From: Acidovorax sp. NB1
GTDB lineage: Bacteria; Pseudomonadota; Gammaproteobacteria; Burkholderiales; Burkholderiaceae_C
Length of the DNA stretch: 64,000 bases
Assembly (NCBI RefSeq): GCF_005405905.1
Contig: NZ_BJHU01000021.1
Span: forward strand, 186,001-250,000
Reading direction: 5' to 3'
Numbering within the stretch: position 1 is the stretch's first letter; each line of letters opens with the position of its first letter. Below the pieces are notes generated by a model that saw only the letters and a list, made by a program, of their open reading frames with translations, did no database searches and was not told the origin of the DNA. A program made the translations under genes and the position numbers. Shown piece by piece: positions 27,517 through 35,312 of the stretch.

Positions 27517-29115
27517 ATGACTCGTCCTAACAGCCGTCGCCCCATGAGCCGCGCCGCCTACCAAGCGAGCCTGGCAGCCTTGAAAGCCGAGCACCCATGG
27601 CTGGACAAGCAGGTGGTGGAGCCCGCCCCTGGCCACCTGGCGGTACTGGCCCATTTCGTAGGTCAGTGCGAGCTGCTGATGAAGCCGGCCGACTACCGCC
27701 ACCTGCCGCTGTTTTGCGCCACCAACCAGCGCGACAAGCTCAGCCTGCGGGTGGAACTGGTGGGCGCCAGCGTGAACAGGGACAGGGCTTTGTTGGATCT
27801 GATCGAGGCCGCCCGACATTCCGCCCAACAACATTGCCCGGTTTGCTCGGCGCCCGTGATTGGCGGCGATGCGAACGCAGGCCTGGGAGTCCGCTGCAAG
27901 CAGCACGAGGCCACCATCGGCCTATTCGCCGAAGACCTCAAGCGCAATCACAAACTCGCGGTAGCGGCAGGGCTACTGCCGGCCGCCACCAAGCCCGAGA
28001 AGTCGGTACGTGGCGAGCCGCTCGATCCGTCCATCGACGATGCAGTACACGCGCTGGTGCAGTCGCTGCCCGACATGAAGCCACCGGCAGCGGCGCCGGA
28101 TCAGCCCGCGCCGCAGGCACCTCGGGCAACACCCCAAATCGCGTTTCTTGACGCCGCAGGCCTGCGCAGCTTTGTCGAGCGCCACCGCGCCAAGCCCGAC
28201 GAGAAGGCCAAGCGGGCCCAGTACATCGCCGAGCGCATCAGGGCCGCTGGCCACGAACGCCGCAAGCTGGGTGAGCTACCCGATGACTGGACAGAGCTGA
28301 TCGAAGACTTCCAGCGCGACTTCCCCAACTTCGCTGAGCTGGCCGAGGTACTGCACGACCACTTCGCCCTGCATGCGATGGGCGATGGCCGCGTGGCATG
28401 GTCGCCTATCCTGCTGGTCGGAGCTGCCGGGATTGGCAAGACAGAGGCCGCCCGCTGGCTGGCTGCGCGGCTGAGCCTTCCCTTCCGTGTGATCGACATG
28501 GCCAGCACCCAATCCAGCTCACCGCTGGCGGGATCGGAATCGTTCTGGTCGAACTCGGAGCCCGGCGTGGTGTTTGAGCTGCTGGCCTACCAGCCGCTGG
28601 CCAATCCGGTGATCGTGCTGGACGAGCTCGACAAGACCGACCAGCAACGTCAGTACGACCCGCTCGCGGCGCTCTACACCCTGCTGGAACCTCGCAGTGC
28701 ACGCGACTTCATCGACCTTTCGATTCGCGACTTTGCCATCGACGCCAGCCACGTGAACTGGATCGCCACGGCCAACAGCATCGAGAGCATCCCTGCACCG
28801 CTGCTGTCGCGCATGACGGTGCTGCATGTGCAGGCCCCGACGGCCGCACAGATGGCTCACATCGCTCAACAGATTTATGGGCGCATGCGGGCTGAGAGTC
28901 CATGGGGTGGGGCCTTTGAGCCAGCACTGGATGAGCAGGTTGTGGATCGACTCAAAGGACTTCCGCCGCGTAGCCTTGGGATGACGCTGAAGCGAGCACT
29001 CGGCAAAGCAGCCCGCGCCGAGCGCTGCCGGATCTTGTCTGAAGACCTCCCACAGGCATCGTGTGAGGTGAGGAGAAGCATTGGGTTTACGGCGGTAGTC
29101 TCCAAGCCAGCCTAA
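27517..29115 (+). CDS. Zinc-ribbon, Lon-like AAA+ ATPase without protease domain
   Basis: A 532-residue protein. A zinc ribbon is likely at Cys107, Cys110, Cys127 and His130 (CPVCSAPVI; GVRCKQHE). The AAA+ domain (about 290-510) has Walker A GAAGIGKT (302-309), Walker B IVLDELDK (366-373), sensor-1 IATANS (Asn420) and an arginine finger in LLSRM (Arg432). The order LDELDK, DPLAALYTLLEP, FIDL, ATANSIESIPAPLLSRM is like the Lon ATPase module, but no Ser-Lys protease domain follows. The function is unknown; the place between Wadjet and the ImmA/IrrE cassette suggests defence. Confidence 0.7.
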   Translation: MTRPNSRRPMSRAAYQASLAALKAEHPWLDKQVVEPAPGHLAVLAHFVGQCELLMKPADYRHLPLFCATNQRDKLSLRVELVGASVNRDRALLDLIEAARHSAQQHCPVCSAPVIGGDANAGLGVRCKQHEATIGLFAEDLKRNHKLAVAAGLLPAATKPEKSVRGEPLDPSIDDAVHALVQSLPDMKPPAAAPDQPAPQAPRATPQIAFLDAAGLRSFVERHRAKPDEKAKRAQYIAERIRAAGHERRKLGELPDDWTELIEDFQRDFPNFAELAEVLHDHFALHAMGDGRVAWSPILLVGAAGIGKTEAARWLAARLSLPFRVIDMASTQSSSPLAGSESFWSNSEPGVVFELLAYQPLANPVIVLDELDKTDQQRQYDPLAALYTLLEPRSARDFIDLSIRDFAIDASHVNWIATANSIESIPAPLLSRMTVLHVQAPTAAQMAHIAQQIYGRMRAESPWGGAFEPALDEQVVDRLKGLPPRSLGMTLKRALGKAARAERCRILSEDLPQASCEVRRSIGFTAVVSKPA

Positions 29116-29255
29116 GGGCAGGCGCAACAACTCCATGAGCGGATCGCCATCACAAGGCTGGAAGCCTCAAGCTTTTAGGAAGACCGGCTTTTAAACGAAA
29201 CATTTTTGTGGCATACTCAGCGATAGCGAAATAAACTCAGATGCCAGGACTGACC

Positions 29256-29906
29256 ATGCGTCACCAAGACTCGATCCACGAGCTTCTCGTGAAGAACATA
29301 CCGCGTCAGCTTCTTCTGGGGCTTGAGGAGGCCAAACTGGTCGGCGCTCAACGTGCCTATGCTGCAGCGCGGGGGATGGACGACGGGCACTTGCCCAGTG
29401 TGGTGGGGCAGCTGCGCCACTTCCATATGAATGAGTCCTTCCATCGCGCACTCGCCGTTGCCGACGCATCTCCTTCACCGCTACGCGGCAATCAGATCGT
29501 CACAGGCCGGTCAGGGATCTTCACCTTGGCACGGTTCAACACCAAGTATGGGGTCTGGAACAGCGGGCGGCGTAGCGAAACCCGAAAACAGATGTCCCTG
29601 GCGAACGCAGCCATCGAGCCACTGGTTCAACCCGGACTCTTTTCAGGCTACGTGGAGCCATCCCAAGCGGTTGTGTTCGTCGTGGCCTGCTTTGCAGGGT
29701 CGCTTCACAGCCAGCCGGACACACCCGTCTCCATCGAAATCGCGGTTCCAGATCGCCACATGCAAGGCTGGCTTTTCCGGGAACCCATTGATGCATTCAT
29801 CAAGCGCTACGACCAGCAGCCGACAGCAGGCCAGGACGATTTGGCTGTGCCGAAGCTGAAGAAGAACATCGGCAAACAACAAGACAAAGACGGAACAGGA
29901 TCATGA
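29256..29906 (+). CDS. Hypothetical protein, first gene of the XRE-ImmA/IrrE cassette
   Basis: A protein of about 216 residues without a recognised domain. Visible segments include DSIHELLVKNIPRQLLLGLE, ARGMDDGHLPSVVGQLRHFHMNE and GRSGIFTLARFNTKYGVWNSG, and the tail is highly charged (PKLKKNIGKQQDKDG). The ATG at 29256 follows AGGA; another ATG at 29241 is in frame. It overlaps the next gene by 4 nt (ATGA), so it is coupled to the XRE-ImmA/IrrE protein and may be its partner or substrate. Confidence 0.6.
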   Translation: MRHQDSIHELLVKNIPRQLLLGLEEAKLVGAQRAYAAARGMDDGHLPSVVGQLRHFHMNESFHRALAVADASPSPLRGNQIVTGRSGIFTLARFNTKYGVWNSGRRSETRKQMSLANAAIEPLVQPGLFSGYVEPSQAVVFVVACFAGSLHSQPDTPVSIEIAVPDRHMQGWLFREPIDAFIKRYDQQPTAGQDDLAVPKLKKNIGKQQDKDGTGS

Positions 29907-31111
29907 GCAGGGGCGGTGTACAAGGATTTCAGAAGGATCGACTCAGCCAAATTCTTGCGGCCCGTCGCCTGACTCAAGTCCAGCTGGCCTCAATGGTCGA
30001 CGTTTCGCCGGCGACCGTCAGTAAGTGGCGCGCAGGAACGCAAGCGCCCGAGCGTGACGCGCTTGAACGCCTTGCTGGCGTGGTCAACGTTACGCCGGAA
30101 TGGTTTACGCGTGCGCCCGGGGCGAAGTTGTCGTTGCCGCTTTTTCGCAGCAACGCTTCAGCGCACGTCGCTGCACGAGCCATGCTGGAGGCCCGCCTTG
30201 AATGGGCCCAAGACGTGGCGGCTGCCTTGATGGAGTACGTTGACTACCCCGATGTCAATTTGCCATCGCGTAATTACACCGAGCCGGAGCAGATAACTAA
30301 CGAGGACATCGAGAAGGCTGCCTGCGAATGCCGGGATCTTTGGCGTCTGGGCCGCTCGGCGATTCAAGACTTGGCTCTGGCCGTGGAAGGCGCTGGGGTC
30401 ATCCTCGTTCGGGAGGAAACCGGCGTTGCCCAGATTGAAGGGCTGTCGGCTTGGAGTGAGGTACTGGGCAGACCGTTGATCCTCCTGTCCGCCGACAAGG
30501 ACAATGGTTACCGCAGTCGCTTCGACCTTGCCCACGAAATCGGGCATCTTGTACTGCATCGTCATATTCAGCGCACGACTGACAGCGCACGCCACAAACT
30601 GATGGAGCAGCAGGCGCACCGCTTCGCAGGCGCATTTTTGCTGCCAGCCGAAACGTTCGCCAGCGAAGTTCGTGTGCCACCGACTCTGGATGACTTGTTG
30701 CTGCTCAAGCGCCGTTGGGGCGTATCGGCGGCGGCGATCATCATGCGGCTCAAGGCTCTTGAGATGCTGGATGAAGATGGCGCTCTGATGCTTTTCAAGC
30801 GTCGCTCTGCGCGGTGGGGTGCGAAATCGGAACCCGGAGACGAGGATCGCCGACCAGAGCAGCCACGCCTGCTTCGTCGCACCATTGATCTGTTGGTCGA
30901 AGAAAAGGTCATGCCCTTAGAAGCCATCCCGAGGCACATCGGGCTGGCGGCGGGAGACGTGGAAGCACTCGCCGGATTGCCCGAAGGCTACTTCCAGGGC
31001 AAAACCAATGTCGTGGAGTTTGCGCGACTGAAAGCAACCCAGAAGCACGTTGATGACCAACCAGCCCAAGGCAATAAGGTGGTGCCATTCCGGCCCGTCT
31101 CCAAATCCTGA
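29903..31111 (+). CDS. XRE helix-turn-helix plus ImmA/IrrE metallopeptidase
   Basis: A 402-residue fusion. Residues about 10-70 form an XRE-type helix-turn-helix (LSQILAARRLTQVQLASMVD, then VSPATVSKWRAG). The ImmA/IrrE zinc peptidase domain follows with FDLAHEIGHLVLH (His211, Glu212, His215). Such proteins sense stress or a phage trigger and cleave a repressor or antitoxin; in ICEBs1 ImmA cleaves the repressor ImmR. Here the DNA-binding and protease parts are on one chain, so it may be both repressor and sensor. Cleavage target is unknown; the upstream gene product is a candidate. Confidence 0.85.
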   Translation: MSRGGVQGFQKDRLSQILAARRLTQVQLASMVDVSPATVSKWRAGTQAPERDALERLAGVVNVTPEWFTRAPGAKLSLPLFRSNASAHVAARAMLEARLEWAQDVAAALMEYVDYPDVNLPSRNYTEPEQITNEDIEKAACECRDLWRLGRSAIQDLALAVEGAGVILVREETGVAQIEGLSAWSEVLGRPLILLSADKDNGYRSRFDLAHEIGHLVLHRHIQRTTDSARHKLMEQQAHRFAGAFLLPAETFASEVRVPPTLDDLLLLKRRWGVSAAAIIMRLKALEMLDEDGALMLFKRRSARWGAKSEPGDEDRRPEQPRLLRRTIDLLVEEKVMPLEAIPRHIGLAAGDVEALAGLPEGYFQGKTNVVEFARLKATQKHVDDQPAQGNKVVPFRPVSKS

Positions 31112-31127
31112 TGTGAAAGGAGCAGCG

Positions 31128-31376
31128 ATGTCCAAGAACACTAAGCAGACGTCCTCACGAATTGGTCGGCTGGCGTCGGAAACGCTGCAAAGCAGCAGTT
31201 CGTCGCAAGTGGCCAAGAGTCTGGCTGCTTCGGCACTGTCTCAGCGCAGCGGCGACAAACAGACCGGTGCCCAGATGGAAGACAAGGCCGCACGCGTTCT
31301 GGCCAGCGACCGATACGCCAAAGAGACGAAAGAACTGGCGGCCTCGGTCCTGTCCCAAGCCAACAAGCAGCGCTGA
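31128..31376 (+). CDS. Small Ser/Ala-rich protein
   Basis: An 82-residue protein, MSKNTKQTSSRIGRLASETL onward, with the near-repeat ASALSQRSGDKQTG and ASVLSQANKQR. It is hydrophilic, without a signal peptide or membrane segment. The ATG follows AAGGAG by 6 nt, a strong ribosome site; a longer upstream frame overlapping the previous gene is rejected. It is the third gene in the ImmA/IrrE cassette. Function unknown. Confidence 0.65.
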   Translation: MSKNTKQTSSRIGRLASETLQSSSSSQVAKSLAASALSQRSGDKQTGAQMEDKAARVLASDRYAKETKELAASVLSQANKQR

Positions 31377-31396
31377 GCCAGGGAGTCGAGTCCCCC

Positions 31397-31849
31397 ATGT
31401 CACAGGATCTGAGCGACTCGCAACTGAAGGATCTCTGGCGGCAGGGAAGAATCCCGGTCATCTTTAAGCGCAATAAGCCACTCCCGGCCTTGGCGCGCGT
31501 TCCGTTTGACCAAGGGAACATGGAGTGGCTGCGGGATGGCCGACGCCTGAAGCCAGATTGGTGCGCGCAGTTCAAAGCCTGGGAAATTCCGACGGCGTGG
31601 TTCGACAGCGTGATCAAACTTGCGCTGAGGCGACACCAAGAGGTCTACGTGATCCAGTTGTACCGGGAGCACCAGAAATGCGCTTCAGCATGCTGGAACG
31701 CTGGGGGTTTTCATTGCGAATGCTCCTGCATGGGGGAGAACCATGGCGGTGGTCATCCGGGTGGCAAGTGGTACGAGGTTTCAGAAACCTTCGCCGTATC
31801 CTGGGGCCAACAGCGCTATTCATGCCGCCATCTCCGGGTGCGTGCATAG
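31397..31849 (+). CDS. Cysteine-containing hypothetical protein
   Basis: A 150-residue protein. The N-terminal half (RRLKPDWCAQFKAWEIPTAW, FDSVIKLALRRHQEVYVIQ) is followed by a cysteine cluster HQKCASACWNAGGFHCECSC and ENHGGGHPGGKWYEVSETF, a possible metal site. It lies 20 bp after the small Ser/Ala-rich gene and likely belongs to the same cassette. No known domain is recognised; a metal-binding role is inferred from the cysteines only. Confidence 0.6.
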   Translation: MSQDLSDSQLKDLWRQGRIPVIFKRNKPLPALARVPFDQGNMEWLRDGRRLKPDWCAQFKAWEIPTAWFDSVIKLALRRHQEVYVIQLYREHQKCASACWNAGGFHCECSCMGENHGGGHPGGKWYEVSETFAVSWGQQRYSCRHLRVRA

Positions 31850-31858
31850 GGCTGCAGT

Positions 31859-31884
31859 TACCGTAATTACGGTAGTTACGGTAA
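31859..31884. repeat. Palindrome TACCGTAATTACGGTA plus a third half-copy
   Basis: A perfect 16-bp palindrome at 31859-31874 is followed at once by GTTACGGTAA (31875-31884), giving three copies of TTACGGTA in 26 bp. It sits between two convergent genes. It lacks a T run, so a protein-binding site is as likely as a terminator. Confidence 0.6.
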
Positions 31885-31898
31885 TCCGACTAGATCCG

Positions 31899-32366
31899 TC
31901 ATCCCCGCTGGTGTGCCTGCCCACAGGTATGGCAGAACCAAGTGTTCTGCCACTGGCGCTTCGCGGCACTGTATGCCTTCGCCTGGGCATGCCAGCCCTT
32001 CATCAGCAGCCAGCCCAGCGCGATGAGTCCCACGCCGACTGCCGCTTGCTTCCAGTTGTAGCGCAGGCCCGCCAGTCCGACGTACACGCACTCACGCGCC
32101 AACAACGGGCACACAGTCATCGACATGTAGATGATGATGCCGCCAATCCCATAGGCTCCAATGAACGGCAGAGGTGATGGCGGCGCAGGTGGAGCGCAGT
32201 GCTGGGCCAGCGCCGTGGACTGCGAGCCCTGGCTGCTACCTTGAACGAACTGCCCATCTGAAGTGACCGCCGTGTGCGTTGCGTGGAACTGCTGCGTGCC
32301 GCCTGCATGCACGACAGCCATCGGCTGAATGTGCGTGCCGCCACAACTCGGGCATTGCATCGCCAT
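31899..32366 (-). CDS. Membrane protein with zinc-ribbon ends
   Basis: A 155-residue protein starting MAMQCPSCGGTHIQPMAVVH. A CxxC pair at the N-terminus and another at the C-terminus (WFCHTCGQAH) could form one zinc site. Two hydrophobic segments, FIGAYGIGGIIIYMSMTVC and AAVGVGLIALGWLLMKGW, predict membrane insertion. It lies 2 bp downstream of the lipoprotein gene, so the two are co-transcribed. Function unknown. Confidence 0.6.
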   Translation of the reverse strand: MAMQCPSCGGTHIQPMAVVHAGGTQQFHATHTAVTSDGQFVQGSSQGSQSTALAQHCAPPAPPSPLPFIGAYGIGGIIIYMSMTVCPLLARECVYVGLAGLRYNWKQAAVGVGLIALGWLLMKGWHAQAKAYSAAKRQWQNTWFCHTCGQAHQRG

Positions 32367-32368
32367 GG

Positions 32369-33547
32369 TCAGCCCTCCGAACCTTCGGTGTTGACTGTGC
32401 AGGTCAGCGTGGCCTCGCCGCCGTCCATGCCCGCCGAAAGCACGCCGACCTTGGTCAAACGGCCATAGGTCTTGCCGTCCTTGCCCAGCTTCAACGAGCC
32501 TGATTTCGCAAGCTGCTGGACCGTAAGGCCGGGCAAGTAGCTGCGGTAGGTTTGCTCACCCCCGTCACGTGACACCGCTACCTTGCGGACGCTGAACCCA
32601 TAGACCTTGACGGGCTCGGCGAGCGTGACCGGCGTTACGCCTTGATCTGGATTCCATCCCGACTGCTTGAGCAGCGACTCAGCCAGTTCAAATCGTGGAC
32701 CGATGGCCGTGCAGCTCAGCGCCTGTTCGAGCTGCGCCTTGGTCTTGGCGTCCACGGGCTGCAACGCTCCGTTGCTGGAGGCAGGAGGCACGGTTGGCTT
32801 GATGACCACGTTGGCGTCATACCCTACCAACCAGAGATTGGTCGGGGCGCCCGGCTGCCATCCGGTGTCGAGCACCAGTTGCTGGATAAACCCCTGGAAG
32901 GCGAGCTGCTGCCCCTCACTGATCGGCTGCCGGTCGGGAATGGCCAGCATGGGCGGCTTGGGGCCAACGGTGCGGACATTGCCGCTGTGCTCGACCGCCG
33001 TCTGCTGCATGAAGAGGTGCAAGTTGGCGGCGTTGTTGACCGCGTACCCCACTGACTGCCCCCAGCACACCGAGAAGGCGGGCACAGCTTCGGACTTTCT
33101 CTGACTCCACCAGATGGTGGCCGTACCGATCCAGCAGTCGTTGCGAGACCAGTCCGTGACCGTGACAGCCACGCGGGGGAAGTAGCTCTTGGGCGTTCCG
33201 TCGTAGGGGTACTTGCTGAAGACGCCTGCCAGTGCTGTCGAACGGATGCCGGCGAAATTGGAAGAAACGCTCGGGGCTGTCCTCGGCTGCTCGGCAACCG
33301 GCGCCGACCGGACCTTTGGGGTCAAGACTTGAGCGGGGAGATCGCTGCCCTGACTGGCTTCAGGTGGCACACCGAGTGAGATGCGCACCTTCGTTGAGCC
33401 ATCAGTCTGGGGCTGTGTCGTGACGCAGCCGCCCATGCCGATCACTGCCGGGACGATCATGAAGGCCCTCTTCGCCATGGCGCCAACAGCGCTCAACGGG
33501 ACGGTGAGTCCGGTGCTCCGCGCCAACAAGGTGTGTAGGTGCTTCAT
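32369..33547 (-). CDS. Predicted lipoprotein of unknown function
   Basis: Up to 392 residues. A hydrophobic signal (RAFMIVPAVIGMGGC) ends in a possible lipobox with the lipidated cysteine in MGGC; a start at the inner Met (33478) would place the signal closer to the N-terminus. The mature part is soluble, with a WWSQRKSEAVPAFSVCWGQS segment and repeated Gln/Ala-rich stretches. No known domain is recognised. It is paired with the zinc-ribbon membrane gene, which suggests an envelope complex, perhaps for exclusion, but this is inference. Confidence 0.6.
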   Translation of the reverse strand: MKHLHTLLARSTGLTVPLSAVGAMAKRAFMIVPAVIGMGGCVTTQPQTDGSTKVRISLGVPPEASQGSDLPAQVLTPKVRSAPVAEQPRTAPSVSSNFAGIRSTALAGVFSKYPYDGTPKSYFPRVAVTVTDWSRNDCWIGTATIWWSQRKSEAVPAFSVCWGQSVGYAVNNAANLHLFMQQTAVEHSGNVRTVGPKPPMLAIPDRQPISEGQQLAFQGFIQQLVLDTGWQPGAPTNLWLVGYDANVVIKPTVPPASSNGALQPVDAKTKAQLEQALSCTAIGPRFELAESLLKQSGWNPDQGVTPVTLAEPVKVYGFSVRKVAVSRDGGEQTYRSYLPGLTVQQLAKSGSLKLGKDGKTYGRLTKVGVLSAGMDGGEATLTCTVNTEGSEG

Positions 33548-33587
33548 CTGCCTCCCCCAAAAAATTCGATAGCAGTTCGATTGTTAT

Positions 33588-33607
33588 CTATAGACACGTG
33601 TCAATAG
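33588..33607. promoter_or_regulatory. Likely XRE operator with palindrome GACACGTGTC
   Basis: GACACGTGTC (33593-33602) is perfect, and the 20-bp dyad CTATAGACACGTGTCAATAG has one mismatched pair. It lies between the divergent lipoprotein and XRE genes. TTGTTA-18-TAGTAA on the plus strand and TTGACA on the minus strand overlap it, so binding would affect both promoters. Confidence 0.6.
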
Positions 33608-33634
33608 TAAACCAAACCCGAAGACTTTGGGCCT

Positions 33635-33934
33635 ATGCGTCCAAGTCGAAACCAACTGCTGATCAATGCCCTGGGGGTAGAGGTCAAGGTGCGCCGGTTG
33701 GAGTTGGCGCTATCCCAGGAAGATGTAGCGGGGCGTTGTGAGCTCGATCGCCCGTTCATCACGATGATTGAGAGCGGACGCAAGCAGCCCACCATCAGCG
33801 TCCTGCACCGCCTGGCGGGGGCCCTGGATCTGTCGTTAGGTGAGCTCTGTCAAAGGGTGGAAGGGCGCTATCGCGCAGAGGCGGCTGCGGCAGCCGCAGC
33901 TGCCAGCCTATCCACAGGCCGGTCCGGTAGATGA
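33635..33934 (+). CDS. XRE-family helix-turn-helix regulator
   Basis: A 99-residue protein with a Cro/C1-type helix-turn-helix (VRRLELALSQEDVAGRCELD, then RPFITMIESGRKQPTISVL) and an Ala-rich tail. Such small XRE proteins are common repressors in RM systems and mobile elements. The palindrome just upstream suggests autoregulation. The gene abuts the iteron region, so it could also control replication or the integrase. Confidence 0.8.
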   Translation: MRPSRNQLLINALGVEVKVRRLELALSQEDVAGRCELDRPFITMIESGRKQPTISVLHRLAGALDLSLGELCQRVEGRYRAEAAAAAAAASLSTGRSGR

Positions 33935-34109
33935 CTGGTAGAAGACGGTAGAGGCTGCGCGGCCAGCCGGAAACCGTTGTGCCAGTTGGTCTTTCAGCAA
34001 GCGTGACGGAACGCCATCCCGACGGATCGGAAAGTCATCCCGATGGCGCGGCATGCCATCCCGAACAGCATGGAACGCTATCCCGATGCCTGCCCCCGAG
34101 TTATCCACA
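33908..34109. other. Candidate replication origin: four iterons and DnaA boxes
   Basis: Four direct repeats with consensus CGGAAnGCCATCCCGA have cores CATCCCGA at 34015, 34036, 34057 and (as TATCCCGA) 34079, at 21, 21 and 22 bp spacing. A consensus DnaA box TTATCCACA is at 34101-34109, and a one-mismatch box CTATCCACA is at 33908-33916. The element also encodes a TrfA-like initiator, which acts on iterons. Sequence match of iterons to this initiator is not established. Confidence 0.65.
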
Positions 34110-34110
34110 A

Positions 34111-35223
34111 TCAGCCGAGTTTCTTCGCGAGGTCCTCGGCTCTGGGGTGGTAGTAGCGCTTGAGCATGCGCAAATCCTTGTGGCCGGTGACAGCAGAGAG
34201 CTCCAAGACGTTGTTGAGCCTCTCTGCCAGGCGTGATGCAGCCTCGTGGCGAGTGTCATGAAAGTGAACATCTTCCAAGAAGCCTGCAACGGGCCGGAGC
34301 TTGGCCTGCTTGCAGTCAGCACGGTACTGTTCTTGCGCACGCTCAATAGCCCGCGCAAATCCCTTTCGCAGTGCTAGTGCTGTTGTCCGGAAGACGGGCC
34401 CAGAACGTTGAACCTCGGTTCCGTCCTCAACATCCTCTTTGGCCTCTGGTGCAGGCAGCGCCTTGAGGATGGCCACGGCCCGAGTAGACAAAGGCACCGT
34501 TCGTGCGTCACCGTTCTTCGTCAGAGGTAGGTGGGCCGTCTGACGCTCCAGGTCCACGTTCTCCCATGTCAGCGATAGCAGCTCACCGCGCCGCATGGCC
34601 GTCTCAATGGCGAGTTGAACGAGCGGTAGCAACCATGGATTGCGTGCTCCTTTGCTGAACGTACCATCGGCCAGACGCTCGCCACCCGTCAGCGCGGCCA
34701 GCAAGTAGGACTCCTCCTCGGCCGAAAAGCGACGATCACGCGCTCGCGCCTTCTCCGGTCGTTTAATGAACGGGATCGGGTTCTCAACATGGATGCCCCA
34801 CTCCCGACGTGCGTGGTTGAGCACTGCGGACAGCACGTCGATCTCGCGGTTCACAGTGGCTCCGCTAACTTCCTTGAGTCGGCGATCTCGCCAGCTAGCG
34901 ATGGCGCTGCCCGCAAGTGCCGACATCTTGAGCTTTGGCAGCACCGCATCCTTCATGATCACGTCGATCTTGACCGATTCGATGGAAGCGGACCTCTTGG
35001 TGGGGGTCACCTCTTGCTGGTAGCGGCGGAGAACTTCCCCTAGCGTGTTCTTGTCCGCCTCGCGGCGATCCACGAAACCAGAGGTCTCCAGCTCCCGCTC
35101 GACGGTCCGGATCCACTTCTCCGCGTCCTCCCGGTAGGTGAAGGTGCGCGACTGCTCCGGGAAGCCCTTGCGCCGAACCTTAGCCCGCCACTGGTACTCG
35201 CCGCGCTTCGTGATCTGTCCCAT
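34111..35223 (-). CDS. Tyrosine site-specific integrase
   Basis: A 370-residue phage-type integrase. N-terminal arm-binding region MGQITKRGEYQWRAKVRRKG, then a core-binding domain (about 60-150) and the catalytic domain with Arg211 (AMRRGEL), Lys236, His322-x-x-Arg325 (HDTRH), His348 (TGHKD) and Tyr357 or Tyr358 (KRYYH). Start is set at ATG 35223; the open frame upstream is the tRNA fragment of attR. The gene lies 89 bp inside attR and is transcribed away from it. It is the likely catalyst of insertion in the tRNA-Pro 3' end. Confidence 0.93.
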   Translation of the reverse strand: MGQITKRGEYQWRAKVRRKGFPEQSRTFTYREDAEKWIRTVERELETSGFVDRREADKNTLGEVLRRYQQEVTPTKRSASIESVKIDVIMKDAVLPKLKMSALAGSAIASWRDRRLKEVSGATVNREIDVLSAVLNHARREWGIHVENPIPFIKRPEKARARDRRFSAEEESYLLAALTGGERLADGTFSKGARNPWLLPLVQLAIETAMRRGELLSLTWENVDLERQTAHLPLTKNGDARTVPLSTRAVAILKALPAPEAKEDVEDGTEVQRSGPVFRTTALALRKGFARAIERAQEQYRADCKQAKLRPVAGFLEDVHFHDTRHEAASRLAERLNNVLELSAVTGHKDLRMLKRYYHPRAEDLAKKLG

Positions 35224-35234
35224 ACGTCTCCCTG

Positions 35235-35261
35235 ATGGCCCAATGGCCCAAGAATGGCCCA
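35235..35261 (+). repeat. TGGCCCA repeats near attR, candidate integrase arm sites
   Basis: Three copies of ATGGCCCA in 27 bp; the 19-bp part ATGGCCCAAGAATGGCCCA (35243-35261) is identical to 8230-8248 near attL. The copies lie just before the integrase start, so binding could also regulate its gene. Confidence 0.65.
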
Positions 35262-35312
35262 AATAATCAGGAACCACGTTAAACCACCAGTAAAAACGGC
35301 ACAAGGGCCAAG

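Noticed and set aside
34015-34086. Possible short CRISPR array
   Set aside because: Repeat cores are only 8-16 bp at 21-22 bp spacing with no room for spacers and no cas genes. They fit iterons better.
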